Assembly: GCF_000719555.1 (NCBI RefSeq)
Contig: NZ_JOGX01000038.1
Coordinates: 50,208 to 114,207, forward strand
Length of the DNA: 64,000 bases
Reading direction: 5' to 3'
Source of the DNA: Streptomyces sp. NRRL F-5727
GTDB taxonomy: Bacteria; Actinomycetota; Actinomycetes; Streptomycetales; Streptomycetaceae
This document shows positions 33,901 through 40,613 of the stretch, one piece after another (the first letter of the stretch is position 1; every line of letters starts with the position of its first letter). The notes under the pieces were generated by a model. That model saw only the letters and a list, made by a program, of their open reading frames with translations. It did no database searches and was not told the origin of the DNA. Made by a program: the position numbers and the translations under genes.

Positions 33901-34973
33901 TCGGATGGGTGGCCGACCGGCTGCCGGCGCACATGGTCCCCGCGCGCGTGCGCCTCGTGGAGGCGCTGCCGCTGACCCCGAACGGCAAGGTCGACCGGAA
34001 GCGGCTGCTCGCCTCCGCCCCGGCACCCGCCGCGCCGCGCGACGAGCCCTCCGAGCCGCCGCACCCGGGCGTCGAGCGACGGATCGCCGACCTGTGGGCC
34101 GAGACCCTCGGGGCCGAGCCGCCGAGCCGCGACGCGGGCTTCTTCGACGCGGGAGGCGACTCGCTGCTGGCGGCCCGCTTCGTCGGGCGGGTCCGCGAAG
34201 TCGTGCCCGAGGCGGCGCACCTCACCTTCGACACCCTGCTCCGCGCCCTGCTGGACGCCCCCACGGTCGCCGGCCTGGCCCGGTCGCTGGGCTCCGGCGC
34301 CGAAGCGGCTCCGGCCGCCGGGGCGGCGCCGGCGGCCCGCACCTCGTCGCTGGTCCCGCTCGCCGGAACCGGGGCGGGACCGGTGCGGCTGCTGGTGCAC
34401 GACGGATCGGGAACCCTGACGGCGTACGGCGCGCTCATCGCCGAACTCGGCACGGATGCACCGCTGTTCGGGATCGCGCTGCCCGACGGCGAGGGTGGCC
34501 TCGACCTCGCCGCACCGGACCTCGTCCAGGAACTGGCCGGCGGATACGCCCGTGAGGTGCGGGCCGCCGGGTTCGACGGCGTGGAGATCATCGGCCACGG
34601 CCTCGGCGGCCCGATCGCCCTGGAGCTGGCCCGTGCCCTGAGCGAGGCCGACGGGACGGTACGGCGGCTGACCCTGGTGTCCGGCCACCGCGTTCCCGCA
34701 GGCGCGGACCCGGCGGTCCTCACGCGGATCCACGACGCGGTGGCGCAGTACGACCCGCTGCCGTACGCGGGGGACATCACCTTCCTGCGTCCCGTCGAGC
34801 CCGCGCCGGGCGTCCCCGGACCCACGGACGACACGAGCGCGTTCTGGCGCGAGACGTGCCTGGGGGACGTGACGGTGGTCGACGTACCGGGCGATCACTT
34901 CAGCTGCCTGCGGACGCCCCATGTGACCCGCCTGGCGGACGCACTCGCCGCGCGGCCCGCGGAGCGCCGATGA
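30936..34973 (+). CDS. NRPS: docking-Cy-A(Cys)-PCP-TE with nucleophile-less TE (PchF-like)
   Basis: Second cysteine module, 1345 residues from GTG 30936 (GTGA overlap with the first NRPS). Residues 1-55 look like a TubC-type N-terminal docking domain. The Cy domain is about 74-490 with VDFMALDWLS (DxxxxD). The A domain is about 530-1030 with HTSGSTGVPKG and a perfect cysteine code D-L-Y-N-L-S-L-I-W. There is no methyltransferase insert, unlike PchF. PCP: FFDAGGDSLLAARF (Ser 1076). The TE is about 1110-1345. Its elbow reads EIIGHGLGGPIA, with Gly1222 where Ser is expected, and Ser1249 sits where SrfTE has its Asp. The His of PGDHFSC remains. Release therefore cannot follow the standard acyl-Ser route. 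Confidence 0.95.
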   Translation: MNANDLLKEFSDAGIQLWREGENLRFRAPRGVMDDRRLGELRRHKAELLTLVADTAASRAEDPVWQDRPDERDRPFPLTDIQSAYLFGRNPAFGYGGVSCHLYQELDYPAGLDPVRLQNAWDGMVRRHDALRTIIHEDGTQRVLPEAKDTRIAVADLRDASDEEVAEAFAGVRDELSHAVHPAGERPMYELRLTLVADRSVLHMSVDFMALDWLSIQQVLTELDLRYQRPDCALPEIDATYRDYVSAEHRLRETEQYARDRAYWWNRVDELPGPPVLPLRDDHDPATAAPRFRRLTTTLDDRVWQALKTRAAEQGSTPANAVLAAYVETIGRWSATPRFCVGLPVLNRLPLHPSVDRLLGDFTSLSLLAVDHEERTSFAERARALGERLFDDLDHRLFSGVEVLREIARRRGREEAMLPVVFTGSIGVGGGAVSAAGRKPRPSYGISQTPQVWIDCQVGDQFGGLDVNWDVREGTFPDGLVDDMFAAFEALLHRLAEGAEPWTAVDPQPLPEHQRTRRAEVNATAAPVPEGLLHDPLVARARAFPDRVAVIDTEGTLTYAQWLGGAAAVAARLRAEGCRPGDFVGILVDKCRDQAVAVLGVLLAGGVYVPVDPGQPRIRRDRILTDSGAGFAVVADAAAGELPDGVRAVTVAGLPPVPLAEIPEGPRVAPDDLAYVMHTSGSTGVPKGVMISHRAALNTVLDLNDRFGVGDADRVLGLAALSFDLSVYDLFGPPAAGAALVLPDPARRGDPSHWAEVVAEHGVTLWNSVPAQLQMLLYYLDAEPAGPQSLRLALLSGDWIPLTLPGHAGRHLPGTELISLGGATEAAIWSIHHPITTVEPDWRSIPYGVPLANQRFHVLDTALRDRPDLVAGELYIAGTGLATGYLNDPDRTAERFIHHPETKERLYRTGDLGRYLPSGEIEFLGRADQQVKIRGHRIELGEIEAVLGEHPMVGTSVVLAAGDSAFERALVAFVIPRRESGSVEAAELIGWVADRLPAHMVPARVRLVEALPLTPNGKVDRKRLLASAPAPAAPRDEPSEPPHPGVERRIADLWAETLGAEPPSRDAGFFDAGGDSLLAARFVGRVREVVPEAAHLTFDTLLRALLDAPTVAGLARSLGSGAEAAPAAGAAPAARTSSLVPLAGTGAGPVRLLVHDGSGTLTAYGALIAELGTDAPLFGIALPDGEGGLDLAAPDLVQELAGGYAREVRAAGFDGVEIIGHGLGGPIALELARALSEADGTVRRLTLVSGHRVPAGADPAVLTRIHDAVAQYDPLPYAGDITFLRPVEPAPGVPGPTDDTSAFWRETCLGDVTVVDVPGDHFSCLRTPHVTRLADALAARPAERR

Positions 34974-36082
34974 CCCGCCCGATGCGTGTCGTCGTCTGCG
35001 GCACCCGTTTCGGCCAGGTGTACGCCGCGGCCCTCACCCGCGCGCCCGAGCGCTTCCGGCTCGTCGGCGTCCTGGCCCGCGGCAGCGCCCGCTCCGCGGC
35101 GCTCGCCGAGGAGTACGGCGTCCCGCTGTACGACGCGGTCGAGCGGCTGCCCGACGACGTCGACGCGGCCTGTGTCGTGGTGTCGACCGCGGTCGGCGGC
35201 GGGCGCGGCGCGGAGCTGGCCAAGGCCCTGCTCGAACGCGGCATCCACGTGCTCCAGGAGCATCCGGTCCACCCGGACGAGCTGGCGGACTGCCTGCGGG
35301 TGGCGCGCAGGTCGGGGACCCAGTACCTGCTGAACACCTTCTACCCGCACCTCGAACCGGTCCGGCGGTTCACCTCGGCCGCCCGCGAACTGGTCCGGCT
35401 GCGCAAGCCGGTGTTCGTCGACGCCCTCTGCGCGGTGCAGGTCTCCTTCGACCTGCTCGACATCCTCGCGGGGATCTTCGACGGGCTGCGGCCCTGGTCG
35501 ATCACCGGGGTCGGCGCCCGCGCCGGCCGTCCGCTGGTCGGGGTCGACGCCCAGATCGCGGGCGTTCCGCTGACGCTGCGGGTGGAGAACCGGATGCAGG
35601 CGGGTGACGACAGCACCAGCCTGTTCCTGCACCGGATCACCATCGGCACCGACGCCGGCAACCTGATGCTGGCCAACACCCACGGCCCGGTGATCTGGAG
35701 CCCGGTGCTGCGCCTGCCGGCGAACCCGGAGGGGCGGTTCTTCCCCGGCCGGTCGGGCTCCGCGCCGGGGTGGTCGGACGACTCCGGCCCCACCGGCGCC
35801 CACGTGGGCCCCGCCGGGACGCCCACCTGGGAGGAGGCGGTCCACGACGTCTGGGGCGACGGGGTGCTGACCGTCCTGGAGGAGCTGCGCGAGCGCGTCG
35901 AGGCGGGCGCGGACCCGCTGCACGGCCAGCAGCGCCATCTGACCGTCGCCCGCGCCTGGAAGGAGCTGACCGAGGCCCTGGGCTATCCCGAGGCCGCCGA
36001 GCCCGAATCCGGGAAGCCGCTGACCGTCGACGATCTCTGGCCGGAATCCCTATCCCCTCGGTCCCAGAGCCGAGTACAGTGA
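34970..36082 (+). CDS. Thiazolinyl imide reductase (PchG/Irp3 type)
   Basis: NADPH-dependent reductase of 370 residues that turns the second thiazoline into thiazolidine on the assembly line. It has a Gfo/Idh-like Rossmann start (VVVCGTRFGQVYAAAL) and the subfamily signature GIHVLQEHPVHPDELADCL. A TQYLLNTFYPHLEPVRRF block follows, with the C-terminal TPTWEEAVHDVWGDGVLTVL. The ATG overlaps the NRPS stop. Gene order NRPS-NRPS-reductase-ABC-ABC is identical to pchEFGHI of pyochelin. The presence of this reductase predicts one reduced ring in the product. Loss of the reductase would leave a bis-thiazoline. Confidence 0.94.
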   Translation: MTRPMRVVVCGTRFGQVYAAALTRAPERFRLVGVLARGSARSAALAEEYGVPLYDAVERLPDDVDAACVVVSTAVGGGRGAELAKALLERGIHVLQEHPVHPDELADCLRVARRSGTQYLLNTFYPHLEPVRRFTSAARELVRLRKPVFVDALCAVQVSFDLLDILAGIFDGLRPWSITGVGARAGRPLVGVDAQIAGVPLTLRVENRMQAGDDSTSLFLHRITIGTDAGNLMLANTHGPVIWSPVLRLPANPEGRFFPGRSGSAPGWSDDSGPTGAHVGPAGTPTWEEAVHDVWGDGVLTVLEELRERVEAGADPLHGQQRHLTVARAWKELTEALGYPEAAEPESGKPLTVDDLWPESLSPRSQSRVQ

Positions 36083-36085
36083 TAT

Positions 36086-36099
36086 TCGTACGCGTACGA
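36086..36099. promoter_or_regulatory. 14-bp palindrome before the ABC transporter genes
   Basis: TCGTACGCGTACGA is perfectly self-complementary and sits in the 27-bp gap between the reductase stop and first ABC start, the only non-overlapping junction in this part of the operon. Length and symmetry suit a TetR-family operator, so the transporter pair may have separate control. A 13-bp match (CGTACGCGTACGA) recurs at 43138-43150. Confidence 0.55.
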
Positions 36100-36109
36100 T
36101 GGGAGAGTG

Positions 36110-37897
36110 ATGAGCGCGATCGACGCTTTAGGAGCGGGGGAGCGGTCCACGCCGACGTCGGACTCCGACTCCGCGGGGCAGGGCCTGTCCAGGCTGCTAC
36201 GTCCTCATGTCCGTAAGTTCGCGGTTGTCGCGATCCTGCAGGTGATCGGCGCTCTCGCGGGACTCGCGCCGCTGCTGGCGGTCGTCGAGCTGGGCCGCAC
36301 CCTGCTGGCGCCGGGCCCGATCGACGAGGGACACGTCTGGACGGCCGTGATCCTCGGTGCGGTCGGCCTGTTCGTACGGCTGCTGTTCACCGCCGCGTCC
36401 TCGGGACTCGGGCACGTGCTGGACAGCCAGGCGCAGCTGACGTTCCGGCGGGCGCTCGCCGACCGGCTCGGCCGTGTGCCGATCGGCTGGTTCTCCCGCC
36501 GCAAGACGGGCGAGCTGGCCAAGGTGGTGGGCGAGGACGTGAGCGCCGTGCACCCGCTCATCGCCCACGCGCCCGGCGAGCTCGTCTCCGCCTTCGTGGT
36601 GCCGCTGGTGTCGCTGGTCTACCTGTTCACCATCAACTGGAAGCTCACGCTGATCACGCTGATCCCGGTGGTGATGGCCATCCTCCTGGTCCCGCTGCTG
36701 ATGCTGCCCGCCAGGACGCGTGAGCAGGAGGAGTTCGACGCGGCCATGGGGCGGATCGCCAGCTCCGTCGTCGAGTTCGTGCAGGGCATCGCGGTCGTGA
36801 AGGCGTTCGGCGGCTCCGAGCGCGCCCACGGGAAGTTCCTCACCGCCGTGGACGACTTCGTCGGCACGTTCTTCCGGTGGGTGCGCGGCATGTCCCTGGT
36901 CGCCGCCGGCATGCAGCTCGCGCTGTCCCCGCCGTTCGTGCTGCTCGTCGTCCTGATCGGCGGCACGTCGATGATCACGTCCGGCAGTCTGGCCCCGGCC
37001 GACCTGCTGCCCTTCCTGCTGCTGGGCCTGGGCCTGACCGCCCCGGTGGCGGCCCTGGGCCACGGCTTCGACGACATGCAGGCCGCCGGCCGCGCCGTCG
37101 GCCGGATCAAGGAGGTCCTCGAGGTCCCGTCGCTTCCGGAGCCCGCGCATCCGGTCGCGCCCCAGGGGCACCGGGTGGAGCTGCGCGACGTCCACTTCGG
37201 CTACGAAGAGGACCGCGAGGTGCTGAGCGGGGTGGACCTGGTGCTGGAGCCGGGGACCTTCACCGCGCTCGTCGGGCCGTCGGGAAGCGGCAAGTCGACC
37301 CTGGTCCAGCTGCTGCCGCGGTTCTTCGACCCGAGCCAGGGCTCGGTCACCATCGGCGGCGTCGACCTGCGCGAGATCGGCAGCCGGCAGCTCTACCGCA
37401 CGGTCTCCTTCGTCTTCCAGGACGTCCGCCTGCTGCGCGCCTCGGTCGCGGACAACATCGCGCTCGCGGTGCCGCACGCCGAGCGCGACGACGTGGTGCG
37501 CGCCGCCAAGCTGGCCCACATCCACGACCGGATCCTCGAACTGCCCCACGGCTACGAGACGGTGATCGGCGAGGACGTCAAGCTCTCGGGCGGCGAGGCC
37601 CAGCGGATCTCCCTCGCCCGCGCGCTGCTGGCCGACACACCCGTCCTGGTGCTCGACGAGGCGACCGCCTTCGCCGACCCGCAGACCGAGCAGGCGATCC
37701 GCCAGGCCCTGGCGAGCCTGGGCGGCGAGCGGACGATCCTGGTGATCGCCCATCGTCCGGAGACGGTCGCCGACGCCGACACCGTCGTGATGCTGGAGAA
37801 CGGGTCGATCGTCGAGCGTGGCCGCCCCGCCGAACTGCTGGCGCAGCAAGGAAAGTTCGCCGAGTTCTGGCGATCCCAAGGAGGACAGCTCCGATGA
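36110..37897 (+). CDS. ABC transporter, fused TM-ATPase half (YbtP/PchH/IrtA-like)
   Basis: Half-transporter of 595 residues with six predicted membrane helices in the first 310 residues (for example ILQVIGALAGLAPLLAVVEL and QLALSPPFVLLVVLIGG). A C-terminal ATPase follows: Walker A GPSGSGKST, Q-loop FVFQDVRLLRAS, signature LSGGEAQRISLARAL, Walker B VLVLDEATAFADP. Although built like an exporter, homologues beside siderophore synthetases (YbtP/Q, IrtA/B, PchH/I) act in ferri-siderophore uptake. ATG 36110 has a GGGAGA site (GTG 36107 in frame). It pairs with the next gene, overlapping by ATGA. No extra SIP flavin-reductase domain as in IrtA is present. Confidence 0.93.
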   Translation: MSAIDALGAGERSTPTSDSDSAGQGLSRLLRPHVRKFAVVAILQVIGALAGLAPLLAVVELGRTLLAPGPIDEGHVWTAVILGAVGLFVRLLFTAASSGLGHVLDSQAQLTFRRALADRLGRVPIGWFSRRKTGELAKVVGEDVSAVHPLIAHAPGELVSAFVVPLVSLVYLFTINWKLTLITLIPVVMAILLVPLLMLPARTREQEEFDAAMGRIASSVVEFVQGIAVVKAFGGSERAHGKFLTAVDDFVGTFFRWVRGMSLVAAGMQLALSPPFVLLVVLIGGTSMITSGSLAPADLLPFLLLGLGLTAPVAALGHGFDDMQAAGRAVGRIKEVLEVPSLPEPAHPVAPQGHRVELRDVHFGYEEDREVLSGVDLVLEPGTFTALVGPSGSGKSTLVQLLPRFFDPSQGSVTIGGVDLREIGSRQLYRTVSFVFQDVRLLRASVADNIALAVPHAERDDVVRAAKLAHIHDRILELPHGYETVIGEDVKLSGGEAQRISLARALLADTPVLVLDEATAFADPQTEQAIRQALASLGGERTILVIAHRPETVADADTVVMLENGSIVERGRPAELLAQQGKFAEFWRSQGGQLR

Positions 37898-39609
37898 TTC
37901 GAACGCTGCTGCGCGTGCTCGGACCCGAGTACGCCCAGGCGATGCGCCGCACCGTGGTCCTGATGACGATCACCGCGATGGTCGAGGGGCTCTCCTACGC
38001 GCTGCTCGTCCCGGTGCTGCGGGAACTGTTCGGCAGCACGCCGGACGACGCCGTGCCGTGGCTGACCGCGTTCGGGGCCGCGGTCGCGGTCTACGCCGTG
38101 CTGCGCTACTTCAGCGACCTCTCCGGCATGCGCGTCGGCACCAAGATGCTGCACGGCATGTACTACCGGCTGGGCGAGCACCTGGCCCGGCTGCCGATCG
38201 GCTGGTACAACGCCGGCCGGGTCGGCGAGGTCTCCGTCATGGCCAGCCGCGGCCTGCTCCAGGCGATGGGCGTCTCCGCCCACCTGCTGGCCCCGTTCAT
38301 CTCCGCCCTGGTGACCCCGCTGACGATCGTCGCCGTGATGATCGCCTTCAACTGGCAGCTGGGCGTGGCCGCGCTGATCGCCGCACCCGTCGTGGCGGCG
38401 ATCCAGAAGTGGACCGCGCGCTCGATGGCCAGCACCGACGCGGACCGTCACGAACGGGACAAGGAGGCGTCGGACCGCGTCATCGAGTTCCTCCAGGCCC
38501 AGCCGGTGCTGCGCGCCGGCGGCCGCACCGGAGAGCGGTTCGAGCTCCTCGACGACGCGCTCCAGGAGGTCCAGCGCTCCTCCCGGCGCACCGTGCTGGC
38601 GATGCTGCCCGGCGCGGTGGGCCTGACGGTCGCGGTGCAGGTGGCCTTCACCGCCGTGCTGGCGCTGGGCACGTCCCTCGCGCTCGGCGGGAGCATCGGG
38701 GCGGCCGAGGTCCTGACCATCCTGGTCCTCGCGGCCCGCTGCGCCGATCCGCTGCTGTCGCTGTCGGACATCGGCGCGGGGCTCCGCGGCGCCCAGTCCG
38801 AGCTGGAGCGGCTCGACAAGGTCCTGAGCACCGCGCCGCTGCCGGAGCCCCGCGAGCCCGTCCGGCCGGTCGACCACGACCTGGCCTTCGAGTCCGTGAC
38901 CTTCCGGCACGGCGACCGCACGGTGTTCGACAACGTGTCCTTCTCCGTGCCCCAGGGGCAGCGGCTCGCCGTGGTCGGTCTGTCGGGTGCGGGCAAGAGC
39001 ACCCTGCTCCAGCTGCTCGCCCGGTTCTACGACGTGGACTCCGGCGCGGTTCGCGTGGGCGGCGTGGACGTGCGCGAGATCGACACCAAGGTGCTGATGG
39101 AGCAGATCGCCATCGTCTTCCAGGACGTCTATCTCTTCGACGGCACCATCGAGGAGAACGTGCGCCTCGGCCGTCCGGACGCCGACGAGGCCGAGGTCCG
39201 CGCGGCGGCGACGGCGGCCCGGCTCGACGAGGTCATCGAGCGGCTGCCCGGCGGATGGGAGGCGAAGGTCGGCGAGGGCGGCGCGCTGCTCTCGGGCGGT
39301 GAGCGCCAGCGCGTCTCGATCGCCCGTGCGTTGCTGAAGAACGTGCCGATCGTCCTGCTGGACGAGGTGACGTCCGCCCTCGACCCGGTCAACGAGACCG
39401 CCGTCCACGAGGGCATCGACCGCCTGATGGCCGGGCGGACCGTGGTGATGGTCGCCCACCGGATGCGGACCGTGCAGCGCGCCGACCGCGTCCTCTTCCT
39501 GGAGGGCGGCCACATCGTGGAGGAGGGCAGCCACGACGAGCTGCTCGCCCGGAGCGGCCGCTACGCCGACTTCTGGAACATTTCCATGACGCCGGCGGTG
39601 AGTGAATAA
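37894..39609 (+). CDS. ABC transporter, fused TM-ATPase half (YbtQ/PchI/IrtB-like)
   Basis: Second half-transporter, 571 residues: six helices in residues 20-310, then an ATPase with Walker A GLSGAGKST, Q-loop IVFQDVYLFDGT, signature LSGGERQRVSIARAL and Walker B IVLLDEVTSALDP. It presumably forms a heterodimer with the preceding product, and both appear to have intact catalytic Glu residues. Importer versus exporter direction cannot be decided from the sequence. The context (thiazoline synthetases, imide reductase) favours siderophore-type transport. Last gene of the operon, followed directly by a strong terminator hairpin. Confidence 0.93.
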   Translation: MIRTLLRVLGPEYAQAMRRTVVLMTITAMVEGLSYALLVPVLRELFGSTPDDAVPWLTAFGAAVAVYAVLRYFSDLSGMRVGTKMLHGMYYRLGEHLARLPIGWYNAGRVGEVSVMASRGLLQAMGVSAHLLAPFISALVTPLTIVAVMIAFNWQLGVAALIAAPVVAAIQKWTARSMASTDADRHERDKEASDRVIEFLQAQPVLRAGGRTGERFELLDDALQEVQRSSRRTVLAMLPGAVGLTVAVQVAFTAVLALGTSLALGGSIGAAEVLTILVLAARCADPLLSLSDIGAGLRGAQSELERLDKVLSTAPLPEPREPVRPVDHDLAFESVTFRHGDRTVFDNVSFSVPQGQRLAVVGLSGAGKSTLLQLLARFYDVDSGAVRVGGVDVREIDTKVLMEQIAIVFQDVYLFDGTIEENVRLGRPDADEAEVRAAATAARLDEVIERLPGGWEAKVGEGGALLSGGERQRVSIARALLKNVPIVLLDEVTSALDPVNETAVHEGIDRLMAGRTVVMVAHRMRTVQRADRVLFLEGGHIVEEGSHDELLARSGRYADFWNISMTPAVSE

Positions 39610-39618
39610 AGAGGCGAT

Positions 39619-39663
39619 GCCCGAGCCCGCCTCCCTCGCTTTCCGGGGGAGGCGGGCTCGGGC
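39619..39663. terminator. Strong bidirectional terminator hairpin
   Basis: A 17-bp perfect inverted repeat (39619-39635 with 39647-39663) and 11-nt loop lie between the convergent ABC transporter (ends 39609) and TetR gene (ends 39684). They are suited to stop transcription from both sides. Confidence 0.88.
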
Positions 39664-39683
39664 TGTCACCGGATCGAATGCGG

Positions 39684-40376
39684 CTAGCGGGTGCCGGACG
39701 GTTCCACGGTCTCCACCGACCGCAGCAGCCCGTCGACGACCGCCGTCAGGCCCTGGCGGTGGGTGTCACGGCCGTTGAGCTCGGCCCATCGATCGGCGAC
39801 CGCCGCCAGCCGGGGGTGCGTCCCGCTCATCAGGCCGGCGACGACCTGGTCCTCGTAGGTCGGTCCGGTGGCCCGGCTGCGCCGCTCGTTGCCGTTCGCC
39901 CGGATGATCAGGTCGCCGACGATGGTGAACCAGATCGTCCGGTAGATGTACACGGCGTTCTCCAGCGTGTGGCCGTACTCCACGATCGCGCCGATCATCT
40001 CCTCGACGAACCAGAGCGCCGAGGGGGCGATGAGGTCGCCGCCGGCGACCACCTGCACGATCCACAGCCGGTCGCCGAGCAGCTCGTAGAGCATGATCGA
40101 CACCGCGATCAGCCGCTCCCGTGGATCCTCCGGCAGTTCCGGGCGCGGTATGCGCCGGGCCTGGGCCTCCATCAGCAGCAGAAGCAGTTCGTCCTTGTTG
40201 CGCACGTGGTAATAGAGCGCCATCGGCGCGCTATCCAATTCGTCCGCCAGGCGCCGCATCGAAAGCTTTCCCGCGCCCTCGGTCTCCAGAATGTGTTCCG
40301 CCGCGGCGACGATCGCATCCAGAGACAGATGAGGCGGCCGGCCGACGGCCTTGGCGCGAGGCTTTTCAGCGGGCAT
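39684..40376 (-). CDS. TetR-family transcriptional repressor
   Basis: Protein of 230 residues. The N-terminal helix-turn-helix reads GRPPHLSLDAIVAAAEHILE with LSMRRLADELDSAPMALYYH (recognition helix). The ligand-binding domain follows, with TetR C-terminal-type features (YGHTLENAVYIYRTIWFTIV). ATG 40376 is chosen for the GGAGG five bases upstream. ATG 40388 in frame is the alternative. It faces the ABC transporter genes across a terminator, and a 16-bp palindrome lies just upstream of its start. Likely self-regulation and control of export or uptake genes of the cluster. The ligand is unknown but could be the pathway product. Confidence 0.92.
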   Translation of the reverse strand: MPAEKPRAKAVGRPPHLSLDAIVAAAEHILETEGAGKLSMRRLADELDSAPMALYYHVRNKDELLLLLMEAQARRIPRPELPEDPRERLIAVSIMLYELLGDRLWIVQVVAGGDLIAPSALWFVEEMIGAIVEYGHTLENAVYIYRTIWFTIVGDLIIRANGNERRSRATGPTYEDQVVAGLMSGTHPRLAAVADRWAELNGRDTHRQGLTAVVDGLLRSVETVEPSGTR

Positions 40377-40409
40377 TTCATCCTCCATACAGGTGGGTCG
40401 ATTCTAGCA

Positions 40410-40425
40410 TTCCGCAGCTGCGGAA
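40410..40425. promoter_or_regulatory. 16-bp palindromic operator upstream of tetR gene
   Basis: TTCCGCAGCTGCGGAA is a perfect palindrome 33 bp upstream of the TetR start in an AT-richer promoter region (GATTCTAGCAT adjoining). It is the expected place and form for autoregulation by the TetR protein. It differs in sequence from the 36086 palindrome. Confidence 0.7.
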
Positions 40426-40558
40426 AATCCACACCGGTCGGAGCGAAGCAAGCATTTTCGGATAATGAGGACGAGGTTGATTTGGCCCTGTTCACGCATT
40501 TTGCTTCAAGATAAATAAAGACTGCTGTTCGGCTGCGGGTGAGGGGCCCGTACGCGAA

Positions 40559-40590
40559 TCGCCGCCATGGCGTTCCAGCCATGGCGGCGA
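40559..40590 (-). terminator. Hairpin downstream of the antiporter gene
   Basis: TCGCCGCCATGG (40559-40570) pairs perfectly with 40579-40590 around an 8-nt loop, 23 bp after the antiporter stop. Probable transcription end for the minus-strand antiporter gene. Confidence 0.65.
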
Positions 40591-40613
40591 CCGTTCTGCG
40601 GGCCGGCCCGCGC

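Noticed and set aside
33780..34020. N-methyltransferase insert in the second NRPS, as in PchF
   Set aside because: The region between the A-domain core and GKVDRKRL is short and continuous with a normal A8-A10 segment, so there is no room for the insert.
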